A program made the translations under genes and the position numbers. 64,000 bases of DNA, taken from the NCBI RefSeq assembly GCF_007859275.1, contig NZ_VOHC01000011.1, forward strand, positions 310,001-374,000. The letters run 5' to 3'. Source of the DNA: Planomicrobium sp. CPCC 101079. Lineage in GTDB: Bacteria > Bacillota > Bacilli > Bacillales_A > Planococcaceae. Of this stretch, positions 26,811 to 34,827 are shown piece after piece. Under the pieces are notes generated by a model. That model was not told the DNA's origin and did no database searches. It worked only from the letters and a program-made list of their open reading frames with translations. Position 1 is the stretch's first letter. Each line of letters begins with the position of its first letter.

Positions 26811-27680
26811 TTATTTCCCCGACCAGTGGCGGGGAATCGCCAAGCCTGAAGGCAGTTTTGTCTGGGAATCGCCGGTTGCCGAATTGACTTGGGCTTGGGT
26901 TAGGAAAAGAGAACCTGTAAGGTTAGCGCCGCTTAAATTGGCGTCCCTCAAGTCAGCGCCGATCAAATCGGTTTTTCTCATATCGGCACCGCTGAGGTCG
27001 GCTGCAATCAAGAAAACACCGCGCAAATTAGCTCCGTGCAAATCGGCTCCTTTTAATTTTGCGCCCATCATGTTGCTTTTGATGGTCGTCTTTTTTGTGC
27101 TTTTTCGCTGTGGAGTGAAAGAACGTGGAGTGCTTGAGCGCACCAGTTCGCTTGTTTTAACAAACAAGCGGTTGACGATGAAGCGGTGAGCTGGAATGTC
27201 AATGGCCATAACCGCATGCGGCTCGAGCAAGGTGAGGCGCTCCGTTTCAACGAGCGCTTCCTGCAGTTCATTGTGGAGAGGCTTTGCATCTTCCAACCTT
27301 AGCGCTTCAGCCAAATAATATAGCATTTCGTGCAGCTGCTGCATGATCGGCAACACTTGGAACATCTCATGCGCAGATAACGGGTTATTCCGCCAATCGA
27401 TGCCGTTATATGTGATTTGTGAGACCTTTTGTCCAGCGCCAAAGCACTCATAGACGGTACAGCCCCGAAATCCGTTTTCTCTAAGGTTTTCATGGATTCC
27501 GCAGAGGAAATTTTCCTGCAGGTTGTGGCAAGGTGTGCCACCAGCTTTGGTGAATGCGAAATCTGCGGATTTGGCGAAAGGCAACGCCACGCAGCACAAG
27601 CCTAAACAATTCATGCAGTCAGCTTGATAAGGGTTTGGTTCAATCTCACTGTTATTTGCAGAAAAAGGCAAGTTACACAT
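26811..27680 (-). CDS. Pentapeptide-repeat protein with N-terminal Cys cluster
   Basis: About 289 residues in two parts. The N-terminal part has eight Cys (22, 25, 29, 30, 51, 60, 74, 79) plus His 52 and 63 in an arrangement (CMNCLGLCCVALPF, TPCHNL, FLCGIHENLRENGFRGC, YECFGAGQ) that suggests a bound metal or iron-sulfur site. The C-terminal part (~200-255) is about ten A(D/N)LxG pentapeptides, a right-handed beta-helix. The ATG at 27680 abuts AAGGAG; TTG at 27671, nine bases away, may be the true start. It follows the FAD monooxygenase by 4 bases, so they form one operon. Confidence 0.75.
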   Translation of the reverse strand: MCNLPFSANNSEIEPNPYQADCMNCLGLCCVALPFAKSADFAFTKAGGTPCHNLQENFLCGIHENLRENGFRGCTVYECFGAGQKVSQITYNGIDWRNNPLSAHEMFQVLPIMQQLHEMLYYLAEALRLEDAKPLHNELQEALVETERLTLLEPHAVMAIDIPAHRFIVNRLFVKTSELVRSSTPRSFTPQRKSTKKTTIKSNMMGAKLKGADLHGANLRGVFLIAADLSGADMRKTDLIGADLRDANLSGANLTGSLFLTQAQVNSATGDSQTKLPSGLAIPRHWSGK

Positions 27681-27684
27681 CTCC

Positions 27685-28863
27685 TTAGGTATAGGTTTTG
27701 CTGGAATGAGCGGGAAGGCGGATGCTTTTGAACTTAAAGAACGGCTGAAGGACAGGAACGACAGATGCCCGCATGCTGATGTCCCGAAGGAGCAGTTGGA
27801 ACTTGGTATCTGGAAAAAAGAAGCTGGCAACTTTCCTGGCTGACTTTTGCACCTCGGTAATTTGGGGTTTTAGGCTATTTTCGTAAACTGTTAAAGCAGT
27901 CATAGCATCATTTTCCGTTAGACACTGTGCCAACGTATAAGACCCGGCCATCGCTAACGAAGCGCCTTGGCCGGCCAAAAGGGAGACACAGTGGCAAGCA
28001 TCTCCAACAAGTGCAACGCGGCCTTTTGTCCATTGGGGCATTTCCACTTGCGCCACGGCATCAAAATAAAAGTCAGCTGCGGTTCCGCTCCTTTGGAGAA
28101 TGTCCGGAACTAGCCAGCCCATATCGCCAAAACGAGTTGCGAGTTCGTGAAGTGCCTCTTCCCGCGTAGGGCGGGCATTCAACTTGTTGCTTCGGAGCAG
28201 GAAAAATACCGCGATCCGGTCTCCGGTCAAGGGATAAATGCTTATTTGGCGGCCGGGTTCCGTTAAAAGGTCAAAGCTATTTTGAATATCTGCATACAAG
28301 GCTGTCCGTTCGAACGTAAACGCGGCCGTCCAAAGCTTCAAAGAGCGGATAAACCCCTCCGGTTCCCCAAAAACAAGCTTTCGGACTCTGGAGTGGATGC
28401 CATCTGCTCCCACAAGCAAGTCCCCACTCCATTCGCTGCCGTTCGAGAGTTGGGCGTAAACACTATGGTCGTCTTGCTGGAACGATTGGATTGTCGCGCG
28501 GTATAAAACAGGAACGCGTCCTTGAAGGCGCTTGAACAGCACATGTTCCAGGTCTCCGCGCATAAAGTTGAAATGGCGGCCATCCGCCAGTTTCCGGAGT
28601 TTTGGATAAGGAACGGAATACCGTGTAGAGCCGTCGCTCCGCTTGATCGACAGCCCCGAAATCGGGTAATGGATTTCTTCAAGCTCTTTGAGCAAGCCCA
28701 TATGTTCCGCCGCATCGTAACCGGCGCCGAAAAAATCAATCATATAGCCTTCAGTCCGAAGGCCAGGCGCTTTTTCAACCACTTGGACAGCGTGTCCGCT
28801 CCGTTCAAGCTCACCGGCCAATGTTAACCCGGCAATGCCGGCTCCAATGATCAAGATGTCCAT
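27685..28863 (-). CDS. FAD-dependent monooxygenase (PHBH/UbiH-type)
   Basis: 392 residues with the three marks of class A flavoprotein hydroxylases: the N-terminal dinucleotide fold MDILIIGAGIAGLTLAG, the middle DG motif LLVGADGIHSRVRKLVFG, and RVALVGDACHCVSLLAGQG that binds the FAD ribityl chain. It should hydroxylate or epoxidise an aromatic or other small substrate with NAD(P)H and O2. GGAGGTG lies eight bases before the ATG. It leads an operon with the Cys-cluster pentapeptide protein, an unusual partner. Confidence 0.85.
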   Translation of the reverse strand: MDILIIGAGIAGLTLAGELERSGHAVQVVEKAPGLRTEGYMIDFFGAGYDAAEHMGLLKELEEIHYPISGLSIKRSDGSTRYSVPYPKLRKLADGRHFNFMRGDLEHVLFKRLQGRVPVLYRATIQSFQQDDHSVYAQLSNGSEWSGDLLVGADGIHSRVRKLVFGEPEGFIRSLKLWTAAFTFERTALYADIQNSFDLLTEPGRQISIYPLTGDRIAVFFLLRSNKLNARPTREEALHELATRFGDMGWLVPDILQRSGTAADFYFDAVAQVEMPQWTKGRVALVGDACHCVSLLAGQGASLAMAGSYTLAQCLTENDAMTALTVYENSLKPQITEVQKSARKVASFFFPDTKFQLLLRDISMRASVVPVLQPFFKFKSIRLPAHSSKTYT

Positions 28864-29097
28864 AGATGCACCTCCAAAAACATATTCGATTTTTTAATTC
28901 ATACATCAAATCAGAAACAGGAAATTACTCAAATCCGCTGCTGAACATAGTTTTAACTGTTTCATTGGTGCTAGGAAAATCACTTTTATACTGGCAGTAT
29001 ACCAGCTTTTATATCAGCAAAAAAGGAGGGATTCTAGTGATCTCATAGGTTTTGCTGTTCAATGAAAGAGGCAACTGATAAAAACTGATAAAAAGAC

Positions 29098-29149
29098 TTG
29101 CAGATATTTCGATTAAGCAGTATGCTATAAAACGTAATAATTACTATTT
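29098..29149 (+). promoter_or_regulatory. Promoter with Zur (zinc uptake regulator) box
   Basis: TTGCAG (29098-29103), 17 bases, TATGCT (29121-29126). Just downstream AAAACGTAATAATTACTATTT (29129-29149, centre TAATAATTA) closely follows the Bacillus Zur consensus TCGTAATnATTACGA. Zur with zinc would shut the promoter. Confidence 0.75.
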
Positions 29150-29185
29150 ATATTATAAAAACTTACTCAGAAGGAGGGAATGTAC

Positions 29186-29368
29186 ATGAAAAACAAAATT
29201 CCTATAACCGTGTTAAGCGGCTATTTGGGTTCAGGAAAGACCACATTGTTGAATAATATCTTAAATAACAGGCAAGGGCTGAAAGTTGCTGTCATAGTCA
29301 ATGACATGAGTGAAGTGAATATCGATTTTTCCTGGAACTTGCCCATAAAGGCCAGCTCCCTGGCGTGA
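29186..29368 (+). pseudogene. Truncated CobW/ZagA-type GTPase (zinc metallochaperone)
   Basis: Starts like a normal CobW-family GTPase: [21 protein letters not shown] with the Walker A motif, then [14 protein letters not shown]. Homology stops there at about residue 48; 13 unrelated residues lead to a stop. The remaining ~300-350 residues of the family (CxCC metal motif, GTPase switch regions, C-terminal domain) are absent, and only 310 bases remain before the next gene, so this is a deletion and not a single frameshift. AAGGAGGG is seven bases before ATG 29186. The Zur box shows it was a zinc-starvation gene. Confidence 0.85.
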
Positions 29369-29482
29369 GAAAAGCCAGCTGGTAGAGCAGCAGTCCACTA
29401 TTTTTGGAAGAAAAGAAGCCGTGAAGAATTAGCCTTGAAAAGGTTCGAGCAAGAGAAACGGGTTCGATAGAAGGAGGCTTCC

Positions 29483-29579
29483 ATGAAAAAATAATCAGGA
29501 TGAAACATATTTCTCGTTGATGGAAAAGAATTTGGATGCCTTTAAAGAAATGTTGAAGCAATCTTCCTTTCAAGGATAG
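29483..29579 (+). pseudogene. Frameshifted remnant of a small gene
   Basis: AAGGAGG is followed by ATGAAAAAATAA, which stops at once. From 29493 another frame reads NQDETYFSLMEKNLDAFKEM and continues to a stop at 29577, 28 codons of plausible helical protein with no start of its own. One base change in the A-run would join the two. It may be the tail of whatever followed the broken GTPase. Family not recognised. Confidence 0.4.
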
Positions 29580-29623
29580 AGGCTTTAGCTTGAAAGGGAC
29601 TCGTACATAAAAAGCGAAGCATT

Positions 29624-29664
29624 AAAAACAGCCAGCATTCCATTATTGGAGTGCTGGCTGTTTT
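29624..29664. terminator. Bidirectional terminator before the DUF2294 genes
   Basis: AAAACAGCCAGCA...TGCTGGCTGTTTT, with an inner CC/GG match, lies just past the minus-strand stop at 29679. Confidence 0.85.
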
Positions 29665-29678
29665 ATGTGTCTTCCCAA

Positions 29679-30386
29679 TTATTTTTGACCGCGGAATTCC
29701 GATTCTAATAGAAATAGAACAAAACCCACGTCTTGATCAAAATTCCAATCCATAAAAGTTTCTATTATGTCCCGCCGCAAAACATTCTCTAAACCGGCCT
29801 GTTCCAAAAGAGACCGTTCAAGAGGGCGTTTAGCTAATTTTAGAACTTCAGTGTATCCTTCATCGATTAATGCTTTCTCAATGCCGACAAGTATTTCGGA
29901 CCGTTTCATGACCAATGTCCGGTTGCTTAGCCAATAGCTTTCAATATATCCAGGCTTTTTTTCCGCAGTTTCATTGATTTGTTCGATTTTTTGATGGAAA
30001 AGTTTCTTGTTGAGATCTTTTGGCCATTCAAGATTTTTGGAAGCAGGCTTTTCATCCGAAATAGCGAGAAACATCCCGGTTTCTAAAGGCAGGTTCCAGT
30101 CCGCGTACAATTCCTTGAATTCCAGTTCCGTAACTTTTTGAATTTCCGCTAGTATTTGTGGTTTTAATTCATTGACCAACAGATCCCTGGTTTTCAATAC
30201 CCTTTTCCATTCATTTTGCTTGAGCAGAATCTTTTCAATCGGACTGATAAATCCTCTAAAGTGAATAGCGAGGTAAGGCCGTTGGACAGTCACATAAACA
30301 GAGGTGGGCCCTTTACCAAAATGCTTTCGCAATACGGTAGAAATGTAACCGCCCAGCTCGGTTTGTATGGTTCTTTCTTTGGGCAT
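29679..30386 (-). CDS. Double DUF2294 domain protein, copy B
   Basis: 235 residues made of two DUF2294 (YbcI-like) units: N-terminal ~5-110 ending in KELYADWNLPLETGMFLAI, and C-terminal ~130-235 ending in FMDWNFDQDVGFVLFLL. The shared tail 'DWN...D/TG..L' shows the internal duplication. The start at 30386 has GGAG ten bases upstream. It follows its paralogue (30456-31154) by 69 bases and was probably created by gene duplication. Single-domain relatives in other bacteria are linked to sodium tolerance or carbon metabolism without firm biochemistry. Confidence 0.75.
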   Translation of the reverse strand: MPKERTIQTELGGYISTVLRKHFGKGPTSVYVTVQRPYLAIHFRGFISPIEKILLKQNEWKRVLKTRDLLVNELKPQILAEIQKVTELEFKELYADWNLPLETGMFLAISDEKPASKNLEWPKDLNKKLFHQKIEQINETAEKKPGYIESYWLSNRTLVMKRSEILVGIEKALIDEGYTEVLKLAKRPLERSLLEQAGLENVLRRDIIETFMDWNFDQDVGFVLFLLESEFRGQK

Positions 30387-30455
30387 AACGAGCAGCTCCT
30401 TCTCGGTTGGATGGCAGCCTGCCATGTACAAGAATGTTTTGATTTCAAAGTGAAT

Positions 30456-31154
30456 TCAGGTCTGCTGCTTTTCCAATAAAAGGACCATATAACTCGAATC
30501 CTGTTGAAAGTTCCAATCTACAAACAAATCCTTCACTTGGCCTCTCAACAGAGATTCCAGATTAAACAATTGGGTGATCCGATGTTCCAGAGGCCGTTTC
30601 GCTAAACGCAGCTCTTCGATGACTCCATTTTGGATCAACTGTTTTTCAATATCCACAAGGATGCCAAAACGCTCGATCAGGAGGATTTGGTCGCTTAGCC
30701 AGTAGAACGCTGTCTGGTCCGGCTGCTTTTGGGTACGCATGCTGTTTAACAGAATAATTTCCCGGAGGATATCCTGATCCACGGCTTCTGGCCAGGGAAA
30801 TTCCTCTTGTGCACGGTCCTTTTCCAGTGTGGCAATCAGCAATCCGCTCTTTTTGGAAAGGTTCCAATCCGCATACAACTCCGTTATGTTTTGGCCAATC
30901 TGTTCTTGTAGCCCCGCCATCAATTCATCTTTTAGAGAAAGGATCAGCAAATCCCGGGTTTCAAGAACTCGATTCAACTCTTGGCGTTCGACGAACAGTC
31001 TTTCAGAGGCAAGCAAAAATCCCGACAAGTGGATAAGAAGGAAGGGCGAATGAAAGGTCACTGCTATTTCGTCCGGCTTCTCGCCGAAATTCTCTTCAAA
31101 AAAATCTTCCATATAGCGGGAAATAGTACTTTGAATATTTTGCTTCTTGGACAT
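30456..31154 (-). CDS. Double DUF2294 domain protein, copy A
   Basis: 232 residues with the same two-unit build as its neighbour (ELYADWNLSKKSGLLIATL, then LFVDWNFQQDSSYMVLLLE). The two proteins share whole blocks such as LETRDLL and LRLAKRPLE/LKLAKRPLE. ATG at 31154 is eight bases from AAAGGAG; an in-frame GTG nine bases earlier overlaps that site. First gene of the pair. Function unknown. Confidence 0.75.
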   Translation of the reverse strand: MSKKQNIQSTISRYMEDFFEENFGEKPDEIAVTFHSPFLLIHLSGFLLASERLFVERQELNRVLETRDLLILSLKDELMAGLQEQIGQNITELYADWNLSKKSGLLIATLEKDRAQEEFPWPEAVDQDILREIILLNSMRTQKQPDQTAFYWLSDQILLIERFGILVDIEKQLIQNGVIEELRLAKRPLEHRITQLFNLESLLRGQVKDLFVDWNFQQDSSYMVLLLEKQQT

Positions 31155-31297
31155 CGGGAACACTCCTTTTACTTCTAATGTGAAACAAAGACGTTTTTAT
31201 GTTTATACAAAAGAAAGGCAAATGAAGACTTGCAAAACGTTAGAAATTTTTCCGTTTAAAGGAAGCCTTTTTCTATCTTTATCATAAAGAAGTAAAA

Positions 31298-31337
31298 AAT
31301 AACGCCAAAAAGAATGATCATTCTTTTTGGCGTTATT
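31298..31337. repeat. 40-bp perfect palindrome
   Basis: Two 20-bp arms (AATAACGCCAAAAAGAATGA and its exact complement) meet at TGATCA with no loop, about 145 bases upstream of the DUF2294 pair. It could act as a terminator in either direction or as a protein-binding site. Confidence 0.7.
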
Positions 31338-31671
31338 GCCAGCGCTAAAGTCTGGAATATTTTACCGATATTTTCATAGCAGCTTATAACCGTGATGTAA
31401 AGAAGCCGCTTGAATTGTTAAAGTGCACTTATATAAATACCATACCCTTTACTGGAATTGAAGTAAAGCAATTCACGTTTATTGTTAACTGCATTTATAC
31501 CCGGAATCCACAACAATAAAAGGCTAAGTAAAAAGTTTTGCGTGGTAGGCAAAATTACACAACTAAAACAGAATAAGTAATATTTTTTTGTAAACATATT
31601 ACTTAATAATAGATATATAGTCGATATCTAACTTTCCTTTAGAAAGCTATACTTTTGTTAATGGCGTACGA
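31338..31671. other. Intergenic stretch between palindrome and calcium-repeat gene leader
   Basis: No open frame with a ribosome binding site. GTAATATTTTTTTGTAAACATATTAC (31577 on) is an imperfect inverted repeat. Two GGGTAT-like hexamers on the minus strand lack a matching -35. Promoters for the diverging genes must lie here but none stands out. Confidence 0.4.
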
Positions 31672-31746
31672 TGTAAAACACGAAAGGTAAAGCGATGGGC
31701 CATCGAACAAGACCTATTATGCCAGCCAGTTGCCATGTTTTTGAAA
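31672..31746 (+). ncRNA. Candidate structured 5' leader of the calcium-repeat gene
   Basis: From ACACGAAAGGTAAAGCGATGG the leader can close GGTAA (31686) with TTGCC (31730), enclosing a CGATG-GGC-CATCG hairpin and the stretch ATGCCAGCCAG. A second hairpin, TGTTTT-TG-AAAACA, follows and stops just before the ribosome binding site. The elements AAAGC-N3-GGGC and GCCAGCCAGTTGCC recall the 3' half of GEMM-I (c-di-GMP-I) riboswitches, but the GGCAAACC half is not seen, so the class is not assigned. Confidence 0.35.
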
Positions 31747-31766
31747 ACAAAAGGGAGTGGATGAAA

Positions 31767-32735
31767 GTGAAGAAAATTGTAGGAGTTACTTTGGCGACCT
31801 CGCTGATTTTGTCACAAGGGGTGAGTATCGCAAGTGCTGCTGATAAAGCGGCGCAACCAGTTAAAAACGCAAAAGCTGTTCAAGCGGATAAAGACAAGAA
31901 CGGGATCCCGGATAGCTGGCAGAAAAAATACAATCTTGGGTACGGGAAAAATGTCGCGTCAAAAGATAAAGACAAAGACGGATTAAGCAATTTGCAGGAA
32001 TATCAGCTTAATCTGAACCCGAATTCCAAAAATACCGATAAAGACAAATTGCTTGATGGAAAAGAAGACTATGATAAAGATTCGTTGACCAACCTCGAAG
32101 AAATTCAAGCGAAAATGAATCCTAAAAAAGCGGATTCGGACAAAGATGGCATCAAAGATGCAAACGAGGACAACGACCATGATGAATTATATACGAAGGA
32201 AGAGTATATTGTAGGGACAAATCCGCTGGTGGCCGATTCAGACAAGGACGGCATAGTGGACGGCGAAGAAGATAAAGACAAAGATTCGCTTGGAAATGCA
32301 CTTGAATTCGCTATTGATTACAATCCGGTCAGTGCTGACAGCGACCGCGACGGAATCAAAGACAGCAAAGAAGACAAAGACCGTGATGGAATTGTTAATG
32401 CCAATGAAGTGAAAAAGCTATCTATTGCATTAAAAGACGCAGAAGGCGATAAATTTAAGCTAAAATACAAGTTGAAGAAACATAAAATGACAGTGGATAT
32501 CAAAGACGGCATAGGCATTGCCGATACTCGAACAATTGTTGAACGGTTGTCATTGTCCTACGGCATTACAGCAGAAGAATTGACGTTAAAAGTAAAAGAA
32601 GTTTTCGGTGTTACGGAGTTTGAAGAGCTGGAAATTGAAGTTGAATTTATGAACGGGAAAGAACTCGAGGTAGAAGAAGAGTTTGAAATTAAAGAAGACA
32701 AAGAAGATGAAGAAGACAAAGAAAATGAAGAGTAA
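31767..32735 (+). CDS. Secreted calcium-binding thrombospondin-type-3/EF-hand repeat protein
   Basis: About 322 residues: a Sec signal peptide (KKIVGVTLATSLILSQGVSIASA, likely cleaved before ADKA), then six DxDxDG-type calcium loops (DKDKNGIPDSW, DKDKDGLSNLQEY, DSDKDGIKDANEDNDHDEL, DSDKDGIVDGEEDKDKD, DSDRDGIKDSKEDKDRDGI), a ~90-residue basic-to-mixed domain and a strongly acidic tail. No LPXTG or other wall anchor is seen. GTG at 31767 has GGGAG nine bases upstream; ATG 31761 is also in frame. Likely matrix or surface role; unproven. Confidence 0.8.
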   Translation: MKKIVGVTLATSLILSQGVSIASAADKAAQPVKNAKAVQADKDKNGIPDSWQKKYNLGYGKNVASKDKDKDGLSNLQEYQLNLNPNSKNTDKDKLLDGKEDYDKDSLTNLEEIQAKMNPKKADSDKDGIKDANEDNDHDELYTKEEYIVGTNPLVADSDKDGIVDGEEDKDKDSLGNALEFAIDYNPVSADSDRDGIKDSKEDKDRDGIVNANEVKKLSIALKDAEGDKFKLKYKLKKHKMTVDIKDGIGIADTRTIVERLSLSYGITAEELTLKVKEVFGVTEFEELEIEVEFMNGKELEVEEEFEIKEDKEDEEDKENEE

Positions 32736-32772
32736 GTTAGCAAAATAATTTAATGGAATACTGGGGTTAAAA

Positions 32773-32808
32773 GAAAGCAGATGGTGTTAATTGAACCATC
32801 TGCTTTTT
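32773..32808 (+). terminator. Terminator after the calcium-repeat gene
   Basis: AAGCAGATGGT / ACCATCTGCTT followed by TTTTG. Confidence 0.85.
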
Positions 32809-32943
32809 TGTTTGAAAAAATTCCATACCGTACCTTTCGACTTTTGGAAATCGTTTCTTTAGTAAAAGCATGATTTAAAACAACCGAGTTCATTCTATTC
32901 AACTATGCGGCTCTAATAATATAAAAAATAAAGAATAAAGAAA

Positions 32944-32995
32944 AGAGCTGTTCGGAAAGGTTGTAAGAAATAACCTTTCGGAACAGCTCTTTTTC
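32944..32995. terminator. Terminator after the DUF948 gene (minus strand)
   Basis: AGAGCTGTTCGGAAAGGTT and AACCTTTCGGAACAGCTCT form a 19-bp stem with one mismatch; A- and T-runs flank it, so it may work both ways. Confidence 0.85.
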
Positions 32996-33002
32996 CAGGT
33001 TT

Positions 33003-33479
33003 TTACCGTCTTTCGTTACCAAGCATAGGTGGTTGTGAAGGGTGGGTGACGTCTTCTTTGACATATTTTAAATCTTTCACTAAATCGAGAAGGCCGATTG
33101 TCAAGTTGCTCAATTGGTTGACTTGTGCAACATTTCTTCTATCCTGGCTCACGTTAGTCGCAATGCCGCTTGTAATCACACGGACCGACGAATTCAAGTC
33201 GAGGACCGAATTCTTTGTGCCTTTTGCTGCATCAATCAGTATGCTGACTCTTTCGGATTTCGCTGCCATGTCTTCTTTCAGTTCATTTGCACGATGCTGC
33301 AGACTCGTTGTCTCCAGTTGGAGGTTGGCCATACGGCCTTTTAAGTTGTCTGCAGAGCCTTTCATTTTCTTGATTGGTTCCTTAATTCCTTTTACAAAAA
33401 TTACGACTCCGATAATTGCAATGATTAGCGCCACTATGAAGATTGCGAGCGCTATGTATAGCCAGATCGTCGAGCTCAT
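33003..33479 (-). CDS. DUF948 family stress protein (YtxG-like)
   Basis: 158 residues: an N-terminal transmembrane helix (TIWLYIALAIFIVALIIAIIG) followed by a long coiled-coil region typical of DUF948 (IKKMKGSADNLKGRMANLQLET ... NELKEDMAAKSERVSILIDA). B. subtilis YtxG, of the same family, is sigma-B controlled, and a sigma-B-type promoter is present here too. GGAGGAGG precedes the ATG. Function unknown; it should face the cytosol from the membrane. Confidence 0.8.
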   Translation of the reverse strand: MSSTIWLYIALAIFIVALIIAIIGVVIFVKGIKEPIKKMKGSADNLKGRMANLQLETTSLQHRANELKEDMAAKSERVSILIDAAKGTKNSVLDLNSSVRVITSGIATNVSQDRRNVAQVNQLSNLTIGLLDLVKDLKYVKEDVTHPSQPPMLGNERR

Positions 33480-33519
33480 TTTGCTTCCTCCTCCATTTTG
33501 ATGACGTTCTGAATATGCT

Positions 33520-33545
33520 ATACCCGTTATGCACCTGGGATTAAC
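33520..33545 (-). promoter_or_regulatory. Sigma-B promoter of the DUF948 gene
   Basis: On the minus strand GTTAAT (33545-33540), 14 bases, GGGTAT (33525-33520). The -10 is exact; the -35 agrees at GTT and one A. Confidence 0.65.
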
Positions 33546-33727
33546 ATACCGGATGAGGCCTGAAATTTAGAGGATTTAAAATGGAGGGCTATTCCAAAAG
33601 TGGATGGAGTCTCTGCCTGCATTTTTATCAGCTCCGTTTAGGCGACGCGAAAAACTTGTTTAGCTAGATAAGCGGGTCAGTGTAAAGTAAACGCTGCAGG
33701 TTGTGACGTGAAGAGGTTCAAAATTAT
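33546..33727. other. Intergenic stretch between the DUF948 and esterase genes
   Basis: No open frame with a ribosome binding site and no clear promoter; nothing notable seen. Confidence 0.4.
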
Positions 33728-33731
33728 AAAA

Positions 33732-33774
33732 ACGTCCTCAGTGGAATCAATCCATTCTGAGGACGGCTATTTTT
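33732..33774. terminator. Terminator after the esterase gene (minus strand)
   Basis: CGTCCTCAG / CTGAGGACG with an inner TGGA/TCCA pairing; on the minus strand it is followed by TTTTTATAATTTT. Confidence 0.8.
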
Positions 33775-33837
33775 AATTGCTGAAAAAAGAAGGAGCATTA
33801 TTTGAATGGCATAAAGGAGTATCCTGCTAATAATTAT

Positions 33838-34737
33838 TCAAGTAATTTTTTGATCCTCATAGGAAGCAATCGTTTCCTTGATCTTTTCTGCTACAAGTTT
33901 CCAAGCTTTTTCAGCCTTATCATTCGGGCCTATATGTGTAAAGGCATGAGAAACGCCATCGAATAGCTCAACATGGACTTTGATCCCGGCAGCTTTTAGC
34001 TTTTTGGCATAGACTTCGCCTTCCGGTCTGAATGCGTCGTGTTCAGCAATGAGAAAAAGTGCCGGGGCTAAGCCGCTCCTAACATCAGCGAAGACAGGAG
34101 AAGCGAGCGGATTGGAAGCTTGGGCCGGGTCAGGCAGGTAGCACATGTTCAAAAAGTTCGCGACTTGAGGATACCGGGCTCGCAGCCACTTTGGTTCGGG
34201 TTTGTCAGCGTGCGGCGTGACAAAATCGAGCATCGGGCAAGACAATACTTGTAGAAGAGGCTGATCGCCCGGTTTCTCTTCAAGGTAAAGACACAAGGCT
34301 GCTGCAATATTCGCACCTGAACTTTGCCCGCCCACCATGATCTGGTCCGGGTCGATGTTCAACTCGTCAGCTCTGTTCTTCATCCATTGAAGAATCTCGT
34401 AACTTTGTTCAATCGGTTTTGGAAACGGATACTCCGGAGCTTTTGCAATGCCGATATTAAGAATTACACAACCTGTCCTATTCGCCAGGAAGCGGCAGTA
34501 CGGGTCGTCCAGCTCTTTATCATTCATGATGAATGCCCCGCCGTGGAAATTGATATAAACAGGAAATTTTTCCTTTTCGGTATCCAACGGATAGTAGAAA
34601 GACAGGTAAGTTGGCTGGACGGACGTATCAACAAGAAAATCTTTTTTCGTTTTTACAGGCTGTGGAGGAATCGTAGGATTTTTTAATGACGGATCAGGCA
34701 GGAGTCGCAGCAGCTTTGCGCCAATAAGAGTTAGCAT
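33838..34737 (-). CDS. Alpha/beta hydrolase, HSL (family IV) esterase
   Basis: 299 residues. Oxyanion-hole motif NFHGGAF, nucleophile elbow VGGQSSGANIAAAL (Ser), acid IAEHDAF and His in GVSHAFTH complete the triad. It should cleave short-chain carboxylic esters in the cytosol. ATG at 34737 has GAGG five bases upstream; ATG 34770 has none. It faces away from the crt genes and may share their upstream region, but no pathway link is shown. Confidence 0.88.
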   Translation of the reverse strand: MLTLIGAKLLRLLPDPSLKNPTIPPQPVKTKKDFLVDTSVQPTYLSFYYPLDTEKEKFPVYINFHGGAFIMNDKELDDPYCRFLANRTGCVILNIGIAKAPEYPFPKPIEQSYEILQWMKNRADELNIDPDQIMVGGQSSGANIAAALCLYLEEKPGDQPLLQVLSCPMLDFVTPHADKPEPKWLRARYPQVANFLNMCYLPDPAQASNPLASPVFADVRSGLAPALFLIAEHDAFRPEGEVYAKKLKAAGIKVHVELFDGVSHAFTHIGPNDKAEKAWKLVAEKIKETIASYEDQKIT

Positions 34738-34827
34738 AAGGACCTCGCTTTTTACAACCATTCTATCCATATGAGCAGAAAATAGTCAATCGATTGTTTG
34801 GGTGCCCGGAAGAATTGCCGTGCAGGT

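Noticed and set aside
26668-27189. Plus-strand open frame of 173 codons with repeated APLK/ASLKSAPIKS units.
   Set aside because: It is the mirror of the pentapeptide repeats on the minus strand, with no ribosome binding site of its own.
31442-31503. Two GGGTAT-like -10 hexamers on the minus strand upstream of the DUF2294 genes.
   Set aside because: No GTTT-type -35 at 12-15 bases and the distance to the genes is large.
31672-31735. Outright assignment of the leader as a c-di-GMP-I riboswitch.
   Set aside because: The 5' GGCAAACC segment and the GAAA-tetraloop hairpin of the class are not present, so only a candidate structure is reported.
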